Origin: Actinopolyspora xinjiangensis
GTDB taxonomy: Bacteria > Actinomycetota > Actinomycetes > Mycobacteriales > Pseudonocardiaceae
Assembly: GCF_900104475.1 (NCBI RefSeq)
Contig: NZ_FNJR01000008.1
Coordinates: forward strand, 1 to 64,000
Length of the DNA: 64,000 nucleotides
Direction: 5' to 3'
The translations under genes and the position numbers were made by a program. Shown here piece by piece: positions 1 through 8,128 of this stretch; position 1 is the stretch's first letter; each line of letters opens with the position of its first letter. The notes below the pieces were generated by a model. It was not told where the DNA came from and made no database searches. It worked only from the letters and a program-made list of their open reading frames with translations.

Positions 1-81
1 GTCACCACGATCACCCACCCCAGCGATCCAGGCATCGAACTCCACGCGTTCTTCGACGCACTGGCCTGCCTGCTGTGGTGA
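1..81 (+). CDS. 3' end of an unrecognised gene (partial)
   Basis: Frame 1 is open from the first base and stops at TGA 79-81, giving 26 residues ending ALACLLW. No start lies inside the window, so this can only be the tail of a gene entering from the left. The fragment is too short to assign to a family and could be a chance open frame. Confidence 0.3.
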   Translation, partial: VTTITHPSDPGIELHAFFDALACLLW

Positions 82-444
82 ACAGGCGTGGGCGGACTAC
101 GCCTCGCCGGATGGCCATCGACCTGCCCCCAACCACCGGCCTGACACTCACCGCCATCCACACGACCGAACTCGCAGTCGTGACGGTGGCGATTCACCAT
201 TCCGGCTGAAGCCGAGCACCGCCACGAACCCGCCCGGGAGCCGATTCCCACCCGCCTGGCACTCGCTCTCGCCCGATCCCCGCGCTCACGGACCCGTCCG
301 GAACCTCGCCGCACGGCCTGGTCCGCCCCCGACAGCGGAGACACACGGGGCGCCCGCTCCCACGAACCGGGCACACCCCGTGGGACAGGACGCGCGCGGC
401 GTAACACACAGCGGTGCCCCGCGTACGCAGCCGCGTTCGGGCGC
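82..444. other. Intergenic stretch, no gene seen
   Basis: About 360 bases without a convincing coding frame. The open frames here are arginine/proline-rich shadows typical of high-GC DNA. No tRNA, clear terminator or promoter-like sequence was recognised. Confidence 0.5.
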
Positions 445-1167
445 TCAGGCGGTGTCGTCCTCGGTGGAGCGCTCGGACAGGAGCTCGTCCTCGGGAGTCT
501 CGGCGGCGGGGGTCTCGCCGTTGGGGTCCACTTCGAACGGATCGATCAGGTCGGCCAGCGTGCCCAGCGCGCGCAGCGCGCTCTCCAGCTGCTCCGGTTC
601 GGCAGCGGCGGGTTCCAGCGCGGCGAGCACCCAGTCGTTCTCGGCCCAGACCACGGTCACGTCGTCGCCGAACTCCTCGACCGCGTCGACCACGTCCGGT
701 TTGACCAGCGGCCGGGCCGTGGCGACGTCGCCCACGAACGCGTAGCGCGAACCGACCGGCCCGAGCAGGTCCAGTTCGGACTCCGGCGGTACGGGCACCT
801 CCGGCAGCCACAGTTCGAGCGTCGTGGCCACGACACGGCGGCAGCGGAGCCCGAGCAGCACCGCCACCGTCCTGCCACCGACCACGAGGTCGAGCACGGA
901 GACCTGGCGCCTGCCGTCGGCGGTGAAGGTGGAGCCCGCGACGATGTCGGCGGCCACCGCGCCGTTGTACTGCGGCAGCAGGCCCCGCTCCCACTTTGTC
1001 GGCAGCACTTGGTCGAACTCGGCGAACTGCCACCCGCGCAGCGCCGCCCAACGTCTTCTTTCCCTGTTCTTCGCCGTCCGCCGCGCGTGGTCGGTGATCA
1101 GCAGCGTGACGCCCGCCGCTATAGCGACCGCCGCCACGGCGAACCAGACCCATGCAGGTATGCCCAC
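445..1167 (-). CDS. Membrane-anchored hypothetical protein
   Basis: 240 residues from a GTG start. One hydrophobic helix (about residues 5-25) is followed by a basic stop-transfer stretch (RRTAKNRERRR), a soluble domain of about 150 residues, and an acidic tail rich in Glu, Ser and Thr. The topology suggests a single-pass protein with a cytoplasmic domain. No catalytic motif or known family is recognised. No clear Shine-Dalgarno precedes the start, so the exact N-terminus is uncertain. It stands alone, divergent from nothing on its left and followed on the same strand by the tetR-type gene. Function unknown. Confidence 0.7.
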   Translation of the reverse strand: MGIPAWVWFAVAAVAIAAGVTLLITDHARRTAKNRERRRWAALRGWQFAEFDQVLPTKWERGLLPQYNGAVAADIVAGSTFTADGRRQVSVLDLVVGGRTVAVLLGLRCRRVVATTLELWLPEVPVPPESELDLLGPVGSRYAFVGDVATARPLVKPDVVDAVEEFGDDVTVVWAENDWVLAALEPAAAEPEQLESALRALGTLADLIDPFEVDPNGETPAAETPEDELLSERSTEDDTA

Positions 1168-1277
1168 ACGCGCAGGGTAGTCGGCCGGTGGATCAGTGCG
1201 AAGATCACCTGGGGTGGATTCCGGGAAACTCCCCGGTGAACGAGTGACGGCGAACCGATTTCACTTGATCGTGCTAC

Positions 1278-1904
1278 TCAGGAATCCCCGGGAACGCACA
1301 TCCGGTAGACCTCGTCCCAGTCCGGCGCGCTGCCGGGCAGGGGCGCCCCGTCGCCGCGCAGGCCGGGCAGCAGCAGTTCGAGGTAGCGCTCGCGCAGCTC
1401 GGCACGGCGCTCCTCGTCGGTGGCCAGCGGCGGATTGAGGTGCTTGAACAGCAGGAACACGTCGGCCGAGCCGAGGTCGGCGCGCAACTGCCCCGCGCGG
1501 CGGGCGGCTGTCACCAGCTGCTCGATGAGCTCGATCATGCGCCGCCGCAGCCCCCGGAGCTCCTCGGAGACGTCCTCGGCGTCCTCGTAGGGCGGCAGCA
1601 CGACGCCGATGCCCGCGTGCGCCCGCAGGCAGCCGCGCAGGAACCGCTCGAAGGCCGACCACGGCTCCGCCTCCGCTGCCACGGCGGACTCGGCCTCGGC
1701 GATGACGCGGCTCGTCGCGGCGATCCGGACGTGCTCGGCCAGTTCCCGCTTGTTCGGGTAACGCCGGTAGATGCTGGCGACCCCCACCCCGGCCAGTTCG
1801 GCTATCTCGGAGACGGGAGCGGCGAACCCCTGCTGCGCGAACACCTCGCGAGCCGCGCTGACGACGCGCTCGTCGTAGTCCGTCGCGTACTGCGGTGTGG
1901 GCAT
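1278..1904 (-). CDS. TetR-family transcriptional regulator
   Basis: 208 residues. The N-terminal TetR DNA-binding domain includes the helix-turn-helix around residues 24-45 (ISEIAELAGVGVASIYRRYP-type pattern), followed by a helical ligand-binding domain with the arrangement of C-terminal TetR_C families. The ATG at 1904 is chosen because upstream in-frame sequence is antisense to the divergent MFS gene. It is divergently transcribed from the MFS exporter with an 87-bp intergenic region that holds two similar 15-bp near-palindromes. By analogy with divergent TetR/MFS pairs it probably represses itself and the exporter and releases on binding an exported drug-like ligand; the ligand cannot be read from the sequence. 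Confidence 0.9.
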   Translation of the reverse strand: MPTPQYATDYDERVVSAAREVFAQQGFAAPVSEIAELAGVGVASIYRRYPNKRELAEHVRIAATSRVIAEAESAVAAEAEPWSAFERFLRGCLRAHAGIGVVLPPYEDAEDVSEELRGLRRRMIELIEQLVTAARRAGQLRADLGSADVFLLFKHLNPPLATDEERRAELRERYLELLLPGLRGDGAPLPGSAPDWDEVYRMCVPGDS

Positions 1905-1925
1905 GGCCACAGCGTACCTCGGAGC

Positions 1926-1975
1926 GGAATGATCCGTTCCGGGGTGGTGTTGCCCGGCGCGGAATAACTCGTTCC
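1926..1975. promoter_or_regulatory. Tandem operator-like sites between tetR-type and MFS genes
   Basis: Two 15-bp sites, GGAATGATCCGTTCC (1926-1940) and GGAATAACTCGTTCC (1961-1975), are spaced 35 bp start to start. Each is an imperfect inverted repeat (GGAA...TTCC). Their position in the divergent promoter and their similarity suggest binding sites for the adjacent TetR regulator. This is inference from sequence alone. Confidence 0.6.
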
Positions 1976-1991
1976 GGTGAGGAGAAGCCCC

Positions 1992-3221
1992 ATGCCACCC
2001 GACCCCACCGCCACGACGGCCGCCCCGGCGACCGGCAGGACGCACCCCGGCCGGCTGTCCGGAACCGGATCGTTCGCGCTGGCGGGAGCCCTTCTCGCGG
2101 TGTTCCTGATGGCCTCCACGGCGCCCTCCCCCATGTACGCCATCTACCAACGGGAGTGGGGCTTCTCCAGCACGGTGCTCACCGTGGTCTTCGCCGTGTA
2201 CATGATCGGGATACTCACGGCGCTGCTGCTGTTCGGTTCGCTGTCCGACCAGCTGGGACGACGGCCGGTGCTGCTCGGAGCGGTGGGCCTGGAGATCGTC
2301 TCGCTGCTGGTGCTGGCGTTCGCGCCCGGAGTGGGCTGGTTGTGCGCGGGGCGGATCCTGCAGGGGTTGGCCACCGGAGCGGTGACCAGCGCAGTGAGCG
2401 CCACCCTGCTGGACTTCCAGCCGCCGGGCAGCGGACGCGGGCCACTGGTGAACGGGATCGCCGCGTCGGCGGGCATGGCGGTCGGCTCCGCGATGGCGGG
2501 CGCGCTGGTGCAGTTCGCACCGGCGCCGACCGAACTGAGCTACCTCGTGCTGATCGCCGCGCTGGCGGTGCTGTTCCTCGGGGTGCTGGCGATGCCCGAG
2601 CCCGTGACCGGCCCCGCCGCCCCGGCCAGGCGGATACTGCGCCCGCAGCGGCCGATCGTGCCGGAAGGGCAGGGGCGGACGTTCGCGCTGCTGGCCACCA
2701 CCATGCTGGCCGCCTGGACGGTCGGCGGGATGTTCATGTCGCTGGGCCCGTCGGTGGCGGGCGGACTGGTCGAGGGCGGCTCCCACTTCGTCGGCGGGCT
2801 GACCGTGACGGCGCTGGCGGGGGTCGGCAGCGTCGGGCAGGTGCTGGCCTCGGGGTGGCACGGCACCCGCGCGGTGCGACTGGCGGTCCCGCTGCTGCTG
2901 ATCGGGCTGGCCGCCGTGGCGGCGGCGGTGATCCTCGCGAACGCCGTCCTGCTGTTCGGCGGCTCGGTCGTGCTGGGAGCGGGCTGGGGGCTGATGTTCA
3001 TGGGCGGCTTCCGGATGCTCAGCGCCCTGGCGAAACCCGAGCAGCGCGCGGGCACCTCGGCGATGATCTACGTGGTCGCCTACCTGTCCGCCGGGGGCGC
3101 CAGCATCCTGCTCGGCTACCTGACCACGCTGTTCGGACTGGACACCGCCACGATCGTCTTCGCCGTGGCGGCGGGCGTGTTCACCGTGCTGGCCGGGATC
3201 GGCAGCGGCAGGGGTCGCTGA
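1992..3221 (+). CDS. MFS drug-efflux transporter
   Basis: 409 residues with about 12 hydrophobic segments. The loop 2-3 signature is visible (GSLSDQLGRRPVLL, residues ~83-96). The architecture fits the 12-TM drug:H+ antiporter class of the major facilitator superfamily. The ATG at 1992 is preferred over the GTG at 1977 because GAGGAG (1979-1984) lies seven bases upstream of the ATG. The divergent tetR-type gene and the paired operator-like sites imply ligand-induced expression. Substrate unknown. Other MFS subclasses (sugar, siderophore) are less likely because no sugar-porter signature is present. Confidence 0.88.
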   Translation: MPPDPTATTAAPATGRTHPGRLSGTGSFALAGALLAVFLMASTAPSPMYAIYQREWGFSSTVLTVVFAVYMIGILTALLLFGSLSDQLGRRPVLLGAVGLEIVSLLVLAFAPGVGWLCAGRILQGLATGAVTSAVSATLLDFQPPGSGRGPLVNGIAASAGMAVGSAMAGALVQFAPAPTELSYLVLIAALAVLFLGVLAMPEPVTGPAAPARRILRPQRPIVPEGQGRTFALLATTMLAAWTVGGMFMSLGPSVAGGLVEGGSHFVGGLTVTALAGVGSVGQVLASGWHGTRAVRLAVPLLLIGLAAVAAAVILANAVLLFGGSVVLGAGWGLMFMGGFRMLSALAKPEQRAGTSAMIYVVAYLSAGGASILLGYLTTLFGLDTATIVFAVAAGVFTVLAGIGSGRGR

Positions 3222-3237
3222 CCGGCAGCGGTGTCAT

Positions 3238-3258
3238 CCGGTGGGTCCACCCGACCGG
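3238..3258. terminator. Possible hairpin between convergent genes
   Basis: CCGGTGGGT and ACCC-G-ACCGG form a short imperfect stem with one bulged G, 17 bases after the MFS stop. No T-run follows, as is common in actinomycetes. Weak support. Confidence 0.35.
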
Positions 3259-3420
3259 TTCGTCGGGTTCGTCCTGGAGTTCGACGCCACGGCAGTGGGG
3301 TCCCGTGCTCGGTCGACCCGCCCACGGCCGAGCCACGAACGCGACCACTCCGGACGGCTTCCGCCGCCCCGGCACCGCGACCACGTTCGCGGCTCACGCG
3401 CCGGGTCGGGAACGCTCCGG

Positions 3421-4260
3421 TCAGCGACGCGACGAGTCGAGCACCGCGGCCACGACCGCCTCCGGGGCGTCCTCGGGAACCAGGTGCCCCGCCTCGGGGA
3501 CGACGTCGAACTCGGTGTGCGGCAGGCGCTCGGCCAGCGCCCTCCCCCGTTCGAGGGGAACCCACGCGTCCCGCTCGCCCCACAGCAGCGTGACCGGACA
3601 GCGGACCTCGTCGTAGCGGTCCTGGATCTCGTCGGTGTGGCGGTCGTGCATCTGCGCGATCTGACGGTAGAACGCGGCCTGCCCCCGATCCCCCGACCAG
3701 GGTTCGAGGTAGTACCGCATCTCCCGCTCGGACAGCGAGCGGCACACCGCCCCGCCGATGTAGGCGCGCAGGACCGCCTCGTGGACGTAGGCGGGCAGTT
3801 CGCCGAAGGCGGCCTCGTGGCGCCGGGCCGTCCGCACGAACTCCGAACCATGCGGGCTGAGCGCCACCGGGTCGATCAACGTCATCGAGCGGTAGTCGCG
3901 GCCGTCGAGCAGGTGGGTGCGCAGCGCGGTGGTTCCGCCGAAGTCGTGGCCGACCACGTGCGGGGAGTCGATCCCCCAGTGGTCGAGCAGCTCGGCGAAG
4001 ACCCTGTTCTGCACCCCCAGCGACACGTCCTGCCCGGCCTTCTTCTCGGAGCGGCCGTAGCCGAGCAGGTCGAAGTAGTACACCCGGTGGTGACGGGCGA
4101 GTTGCGGTGCGATCCGCCGCCACACCACCGAGGAGAACGGCGTGCCGTGCAGCAGGACCACGGGGGTGCCCTCCCCCATGACTCCGTAGCGGACCTCCTG
4201 ACCGTGGAACTCGAACACCTCGGGCGGGTTCCACATCTCGCGTTCCGCCGTCTCGAACAT
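3421..4260 (-). CDS. Alpha/beta hydrolase, haloalkane dehalogenase/epoxide hydrolase-like
   Basis: 279 residues with a complete alpha/beta-hydrolase fold pattern: oxyanion-hole HGTP (~residue 39), nucleophile elbow GHDFGG (~residue 105) and catalytic histidine in AGHLVPED near the C-terminus. The nucleophile is aspartate rather than serine, which in this superfamily marks haloalkane dehalogenases, haloacetate dehalogenases and epoxide hydrolases; a C-C or ester hydrolase is therefore unlikely. A cap domain (residues ~135-210) is present. It is divergent from a CGNR-type regulator with an AT-rich promoter carrying a CTAACC/GGTTAG inverted repeat, suggesting regulated expression. The substrate is not predictable. 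Confidence 0.85.
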   Translation of the reverse strand: MFETAEREMWNPPEVFEFHGQEVRYGVMGEGTPVVLLHGTPFSSVVWRRIAPQLARHHRVYYFDLLGYGRSEKKAGQDVSLGVQNRVFAELLDHWGIDSPHVVGHDFGGTTALRTHLLDGRDYRSMTLIDPVALSPHGSEFVRTARRHEAAFGELPAYVHEAVLRAYIGGAVCRSLSEREMRYYLEPWSGDRGQAAFYRQIAQMHDRHTDEIQDRYDEVRCPVTLLWGERDAWVPLERGRALAERLPHTEFDVVPEAGHLVPEDAPEAVVAAVLDSSRR

Positions 4261-4262
4261 AA

Positions 4263-4291
4263 CTAACCCCTTTTTTGGATTTTATGGTTAG
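4263..4291. promoter_or_regulatory. Inverted repeat in divergent hydrolase/CGNR promoter
   Basis: CTAACC (4263-4268) and GGTTAG (4286-4291) are perfect 6-bp arms separated by 17 AT-rich bases, immediately upstream of the hydrolase start. This is a likely operator or promoter element; the CGNR protein encoded next door is the obvious candidate regulator (inference). Confidence 0.5.
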
Positions 4292-4351
4292 CATGGTTGC
4301 CGTGGCCCACCGAACTGTCAACCCGACCGGCGAAGTGCTCGCGGAGGAGAG

Positions 4352-4957
4352 ATGGCCGACTGGTCCGCTGCCGCGCTGATCGGCGATCACCCGGCGCTGC
4401 TCTTCGTCAACACGGTCGGCGGCCGCACCAGAGCCCGCGACGTGGAGTACCTGCGCGAGTTCACCGACGCGGCCGACTGGGCGCACGCGGCCGGGCTGCT
4501 CGAACCGGAGGAGCACGATTACCTGCTCAGCCGCGCGGCGGACGACCGGGCGGAAGCGGACGGGGCGCTGGCTGAACTGCGCGAACAACGCGAGGCGCTG
4601 CACGCCTTCCTGCTGGCGGGGGTGGAACGGGTCCGGTGCGAGCGGGCCGTCCGGGACAGGGTCAAGGCCGACGTCCTGGCCGCACAGCGGGAGGCCGAAC
4701 CCACGGAGCTGTTCCGCGAGCGACGTAGCTGGGTGTTCGACACCGCCCGCCTGGGACCGCGCCTGGTGGCCCGCAGGGCCGCACTGGCGAGCGCGGAACT
4801 GCTGCTGAGCGAACAGCGGTCGCTGATCGGCGTGTGCGGCCGGTGCTCGTGGCTCTTCCTGGACCCGTCCCCGAGCCGACGACGCCGGTGGTGCTCGATG
4901 GCGATCTGCGGCAACAGGGCCAAGGTCGAACGCCACCAGCGGGGCCGGGGCCGGTGA
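4352..4957 (+). CDS. CGNR zinc-finger/ABATE-domain regulator
   Basis: 201 residues. The N-terminal half matches the ABATE-type stress/ligand domain pattern (LLFVNTVGGRTRARDVEYL near residue 15). The C-terminus has CGRC followed by WCSMAICGNRAK, the four-cysteine CGNR zinc finger that gives the family its name, near residues 162-190. CGNR proteins are presumed DNA-binding regulators. It is divergent from the dehalogenase/epoxide-hydrolase-like gene and probably controls it. The ATG at 4352 follows GGAGGAGAG at short spacing. Confidence 0.88.
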   Translation: MADWSAAALIGDHPALLFVNTVGGRTRARDVEYLREFTDAADWAHAAGLLEPEEHDYLLSRAADDRAEADGALAELREQREALHAFLLAGVERVRCERAVRDRVKADVLAAQREAEPTELFRERRSWVFDTARLGPRLVARRAALASAELLLSEQRSLIGVCGRCSWLFLDPSPSRRRRWCSMAICGNRAKVERHQRGRGR

Positions 4958-5053
4958 CACCGGCCGTGCGCACCGACGCGGCGGTTCCACCGGAATCCCG
5001 CGCTCCGGCCATCGGTTCCTTCCGCCACGCGGGGTCCGGGGACGCCTCGGCTG

Positions 5054-6229
5054 TCACGCCACCGCGCCGCTCGGCGACGGCGACGGCGCCCGCCGGACCG
5101 GCCGGAACAGCCCACCCCGGTAACCGGCGCGTGCCGTGCGCACGGCCACGGTGAGCCAGGCGAGCACCAGCAGCAGGTAGAGCGCCACGGCGACCACGAC
5201 GAACAGCGCGGCACCGGTGCGGGCGGCCAGAGCGCTGGTGCCGGTCACGACGGTCCCCACCGGGAAGGTGAAGCTCCACCAGGTCAGCGCGAAGGGCATC
5301 CCGACGCGGACGGTGCGCAGGGTGAGCGCGGCGGCCAGCACGAGCCAGACCACGGCGAAACCCCAGGCCGACACGCCGTAGAACAGTCCCAGGGCCTCGG
5401 CCGCTCCCCCGTAGGGCGCGGGCAGAACGTCCCCGGCCGGTCGGGCCAACAGGTTGGCGGCCGTGACCGACTGGCCGAGCGGCCCGAGCACGATCCACAC
5501 CGTGGGGACTCCCTCGGCGGCGCCGGTCTTGTGGTGCACCAGGCGCTGCCAGAGCTGCGGAACGACGAACAGCGTGGCGAACAGGCTGATGCCGAACATC
5601 GCGTAGCACCCCAGCAGCATGGTCAGCCTCGGCTGCCCCGGCGGCAGGTGCTCGACCAGAAGGGCACCGTTGGCGGCCGAGACCATCGGAGGCACCACGG
5701 GCATCAGCCAGCCACCGAAAGCCGCGTCCCGCGCTATGTCGTGCGTGGTCATCATCAGGTAGGGAATCCACGCGGTCGTGACCAGCCCCAGCACGGTCCC
5801 GGCCGTCCACAGCACCCAGTCCGCGGTCAACGCGGGGCCGAGCCCGATCCAGTCCCTGCCCAGCAGCAGCGCGCCCGCACCGACCGTCATCAGCGCCATA
5901 GGGGGAGCACCCCAGAACTGGGCCATGACCGGGTCGCGGGCGTGCCCGCGCGCCGTGGCGGGGTGGCGGAGCCAGTGCACCACCCACGCGGCGGTGAGCG
6001 CGAGGAGCAGCAGCGCGCCGAGCGCCCACACCACCGTGGCCGCGACGCGCGTGCCGGGCAGCCACACCGGCAGCGTCGCAGCGGCGTTGGCCACGATGCC
6101 GGTCCCCATCACGGAGGCGAACCAGTTGGGGCCGAGCCAGGCGAAGACCTGGGCCGGGTGGTCGAGTTCGCGCAACGGGCCGGAACGGCGGGCCGTGACG
6201 GGCTCCTCGGTGAGGGGAGTGCTGGTCAT
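5054..6229 (-). CDS. TDT/SLAC1-family anion channel or exporter
   Basis: 391 residues with about ten hydrophobic helices and the family start HPAQVFAWLGPNWFASVMGTG (residues ~25-45), the TM1 pattern of the tellurite-resistance/dicarboxylate transporter (TehA, SLAC1, Ssu1) family. Known members move small anions (sulfite, malate, nitrate, chloride) across the cytoplasmic membrane. A basic cytoplasmic C-terminus follows the last helix. It is divergent from a LysR-type gene 70 bp away, which is likely its regulator. A sulfite or organic-acid substrate would suit a LysR-controlled exporter, but the sequence does not decide this. Confidence 0.87.
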   Translation of the reverse strand: MTSTPLTEEPVTARRSGPLRELDHPAQVFAWLGPNWFASVMGTGIVANAAATLPVWLPGTRVAATVVWALGALLLLALTAAWVVHWLRHPATARGHARDPVMAQFWGAPPMALMTVGAGALLLGRDWIGLGPALTADWVLWTAGTVLGLVTTAWIPYLMMTTHDIARDAAFGGWLMPVVPPMVSAANGALLVEHLPPGQPRLTMLLGCYAMFGISLFATLFVVPQLWQRLVHHKTGAAEGVPTVWIVLGPLGQSVTAANLLARPAGDVLPAPYGGAAEALGLFYGVSAWGFAVVWLVLAAALTLRTVRVGMPFALTWWSFTFPVGTVVTGTSALAARTGAALFVVVAVALYLLLVLAWLTVAVRTARAGYRGGLFRPVRRAPSPSPSGAVA

Positions 6230-6299
6230 GCCTCCACCCTGGTTCGGTTCGCCGTGGCCGAGTAGCCCCGCTCCGGTTGTGAACGCATAAGCTGTACCT

Positions 6300-7220
6300 A
6301 TGTCTTCTCGGCCGTTACCCCGGTCGGTGCGCGACCTGACCGGCTACGAACTGCTGCTGAGCGTGGCCGAGCTCGGCAGCATCGGGCAGGCGGCCCGCCG
6401 ACACGACATGTCGCAGCCCGCCGCCAGCGCGCGGCTGCGGCAGCTGGAGGCCGACGTCGGCACCGCGCTGCTGGAACGACGCCCGCGCGGCACCCGGTTG
6501 ACCACGGCGGGCGAGCTCGTGGCGAGCTGGGCGCAGGCCACGGTCGAAGCGGCCTCGGACCTGGCGGCGGGCATCACGGCGCTGCGCGCCGACCACCACG
6601 GCCACGTCCGGATCGCGGCGAGCCTGACGGTGGCCGAGTACCTGCTGCCCCGCTGGCTGATCGCGCTGCGGGCGGCCGATCCCGAGACCGTGGTCGCGCT
6701 GGATTCGGGCAACTCGGCGGAGGTCGAGGCGGGTGTGTTGGCGGGGTCGGCGGACATCGGGTTCGTCGAGGGGCCGGAGGTCGCGAGTGGACTGTCCTCG
6801 CGCGAGGTCGCCAGGGACGAGCTGGCGCTGGTCGTGGCCCCGTCCCACCCCTGGGCCGGCCGCAGGCGGAACCCGAGGGCGGCGGAGCTGGCCGCCACCT
6901 CGCTGGTCAGCAGGGAACGCGGCTCCGGGACCCGGCTGGCGTTGGAACGGGCGCTGGCGGAGCGGTTCGGCCTCGAAACCGCCGAGCCGGTGCTGGAGGT
7001 CTCCTCCACGACCGCGATCAAGGCGGCCGTGACGGGCGGTATCGGCCCCGCCGTGCTCAGCGCACGCGCGGTGGTCGCCGAGCTCGCCGCCGGAACGCTC
7101 GTGCGGCTCGACGTCACCGACCTCGACCTGACCCGGAGCCTGCGCGCGGTCTGGCCCGAAGGCGCCCAACCACGCGGGCCCGCCCGCGACCTGCTCGCCA
7201 TCGCGCTGCGGGAGCAGTGA
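6300..7220 (+). CDS. LysR-family transcriptional regulator
   Basis: 306 residues. The N-terminal winged helix-turn-helix shows the LysR pattern (LLSVAELGSIGQAARRHDMS, then QPAASARLRQLE, residues ~15-50), followed by a two-lobed substrate-binding domain beginning near residue 95. LysR regulators usually activate a divergent gene in response to a small co-inducer, here the TDT transporter. The intergenic region is only 70 bp, so the promoters overlap. No Shine-Dalgarno is visible before the ATG, so the mRNA may be leaderless. Confidence 0.92.
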   Translation: MSSRPLPRSVRDLTGYELLLSVAELGSIGQAARRHDMSQPAASARLRQLEADVGTALLERRPRGTRLTTAGELVASWAQATVEAASDLAAGITALRADHHGHVRIAASLTVAEYLLPRWLIALRAADPETVVALDSGNSAEVEAGVLAGSADIGFVEGPEVASGLSSREVARDELALVVAPSHPWAGRRRNPRAAELAATSLVSRERGSGTRLALERALAERFGLETAEPVLEVSSTTAIKAAVTGGIGPAVLSARAVVAELAAGTLVRLDVTDLDLTRSLRAVWPEGAQPRGPARDLLAIALREQ

Positions 7221-7230
7221 GCGGCGCGGT

Positions 7231-7310
7231 GATTCCGCGAGAAATCGGCGCCGCTGGGATCACCGTCCCTCCACTCTTGCACCCCCAGAACACACCCGCG
7301 AAATCGCCGG
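7231..7310. repeat. Dispersed motif, pair A (GATTCCGCGAGAAATCGG / CCGCGAAATCGCCGG)
   Basis: Two copies of the window-wide CGATTTC-CGCGA-GAAATCG motif, at 7231-7248 and 7296-7310, lie between the LysR gene and DUF5134. The 7221-7438 interval holds no other recognisable feature. Confidence 0.55.
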
Positions 7311-7438
7311 GCGGCTGTGACGTTCTCCACTCCCGACACCACTCCGGACGACCTCGGGAACTCAACACCCCGGCCGCACGACCTGCACGTCGAACACGGT
7401 TCGTTCCAGGATCAGCGACCGAGAAACGGAAGCGGGAC

Positions 7439-8113
7439 ATGCACGGTGAGATGGCGGCCATGGACATGCCACTTCTACCCATGTGGTTACGGATCGTGTG
7501 GGTGGTGGCACTCCTCGCCGTGATGGCGGTGCACACCGGTCACCTGGTCGTGTTGTCGGGGCAGCACCGCGCCTGGCACACCGGACACACGGTCATGGCC
7601 GCCGGGATGGCCCTGATGTACCTGCTTCCCCGGATGCAGCACCCCGAGCTGTACCGGGCCGGGCTGGTCCTGTTCGCGCTCGTGGCGCTCGTCCAGGCGG
7701 TGATCACCGTGGCGTTCCGGGCCCGCGAGGGAGCTGTCAACCCGCTGTGGCTCCTAGCCACAGTGGACATGCTCGCGATGGTCTACATGCTGCTGCCCCC
7801 CACGACACGCCCGGACTGGCTGAACTGGGTGTTCGTGGCCTACCTGGCCTGCCAGACGGTGGCCTACGGCCTCGGCGCCTGGGACCGGCTCCCGGTGTTC
7901 ACCTCCCGAACACCGACGAGCGTCACCGCCGGAGTCGCGACGACGGAGCACGCCCGGGAGCACGAGCACGCGGTCACCCCGCTCAGTGCCGAACCCGCGC
8001 CCGACCCGACGGCGGGACCCGTGGTCGGGTTGGTGGCGCATTCCAGCCTCGGAGTGCGGGTGACCCTGGCGGTGATGGCGGCGAGCATGGCCTACATGCT
8101 GGCCGTCATGTAG
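7439..8113 (+). CDS. DUF5134 membrane protein
   Basis: 224 residues with six or seven predicted helices and many methionines and histidines near the N-terminus (MHGEMAAMDMPLLPMW). The fold and length fit DUF5134, an uncharacterised actinobacterial integral membrane family. A His/Glu-rich cytoplasmic loop (EHAREHEHA) precedes the last helix and could bind metal. It is 15 bp upstream of the CtaG-like gene and the copper ATPase, so a role in copper handling for the respiratory oxidase is a reasonable inference. The ATG at 7439 is preceded by GGAAGCGGG; a longer in-frame extension exists but lacks membrane character. Confidence 0.8.
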   Translation: MHGEMAAMDMPLLPMWLRIVWVVALLAVMAVHTGHLVVLSGQHRAWHTGHTVMAAGMALMYLLPRMQHPELYRAGLVLFALVALVQAVITVAFRAREGAVNPLWLLATVDMLAMVYMLLPPTTRPDWLNWVFVAYLACQTVAYGLGAWDRLPVFTSRTPTSVTAGVATTEHAREHEHAVTPLSAEPAPDPTAGPVVGLVAHSSLGVRVTLAVMAASMAYMLAVM

Positions 8114-8128
8114 CGGGAGACGAGGACG

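Noticed and set aside
1905-2861. Upstream extension of the TetR reading frame (527 codons in total)
   Set aside because: The extension is antisense to the MFS gene, Gln/His/Arg-rich, and lacks any domain; the TetR domain starts at 1904.
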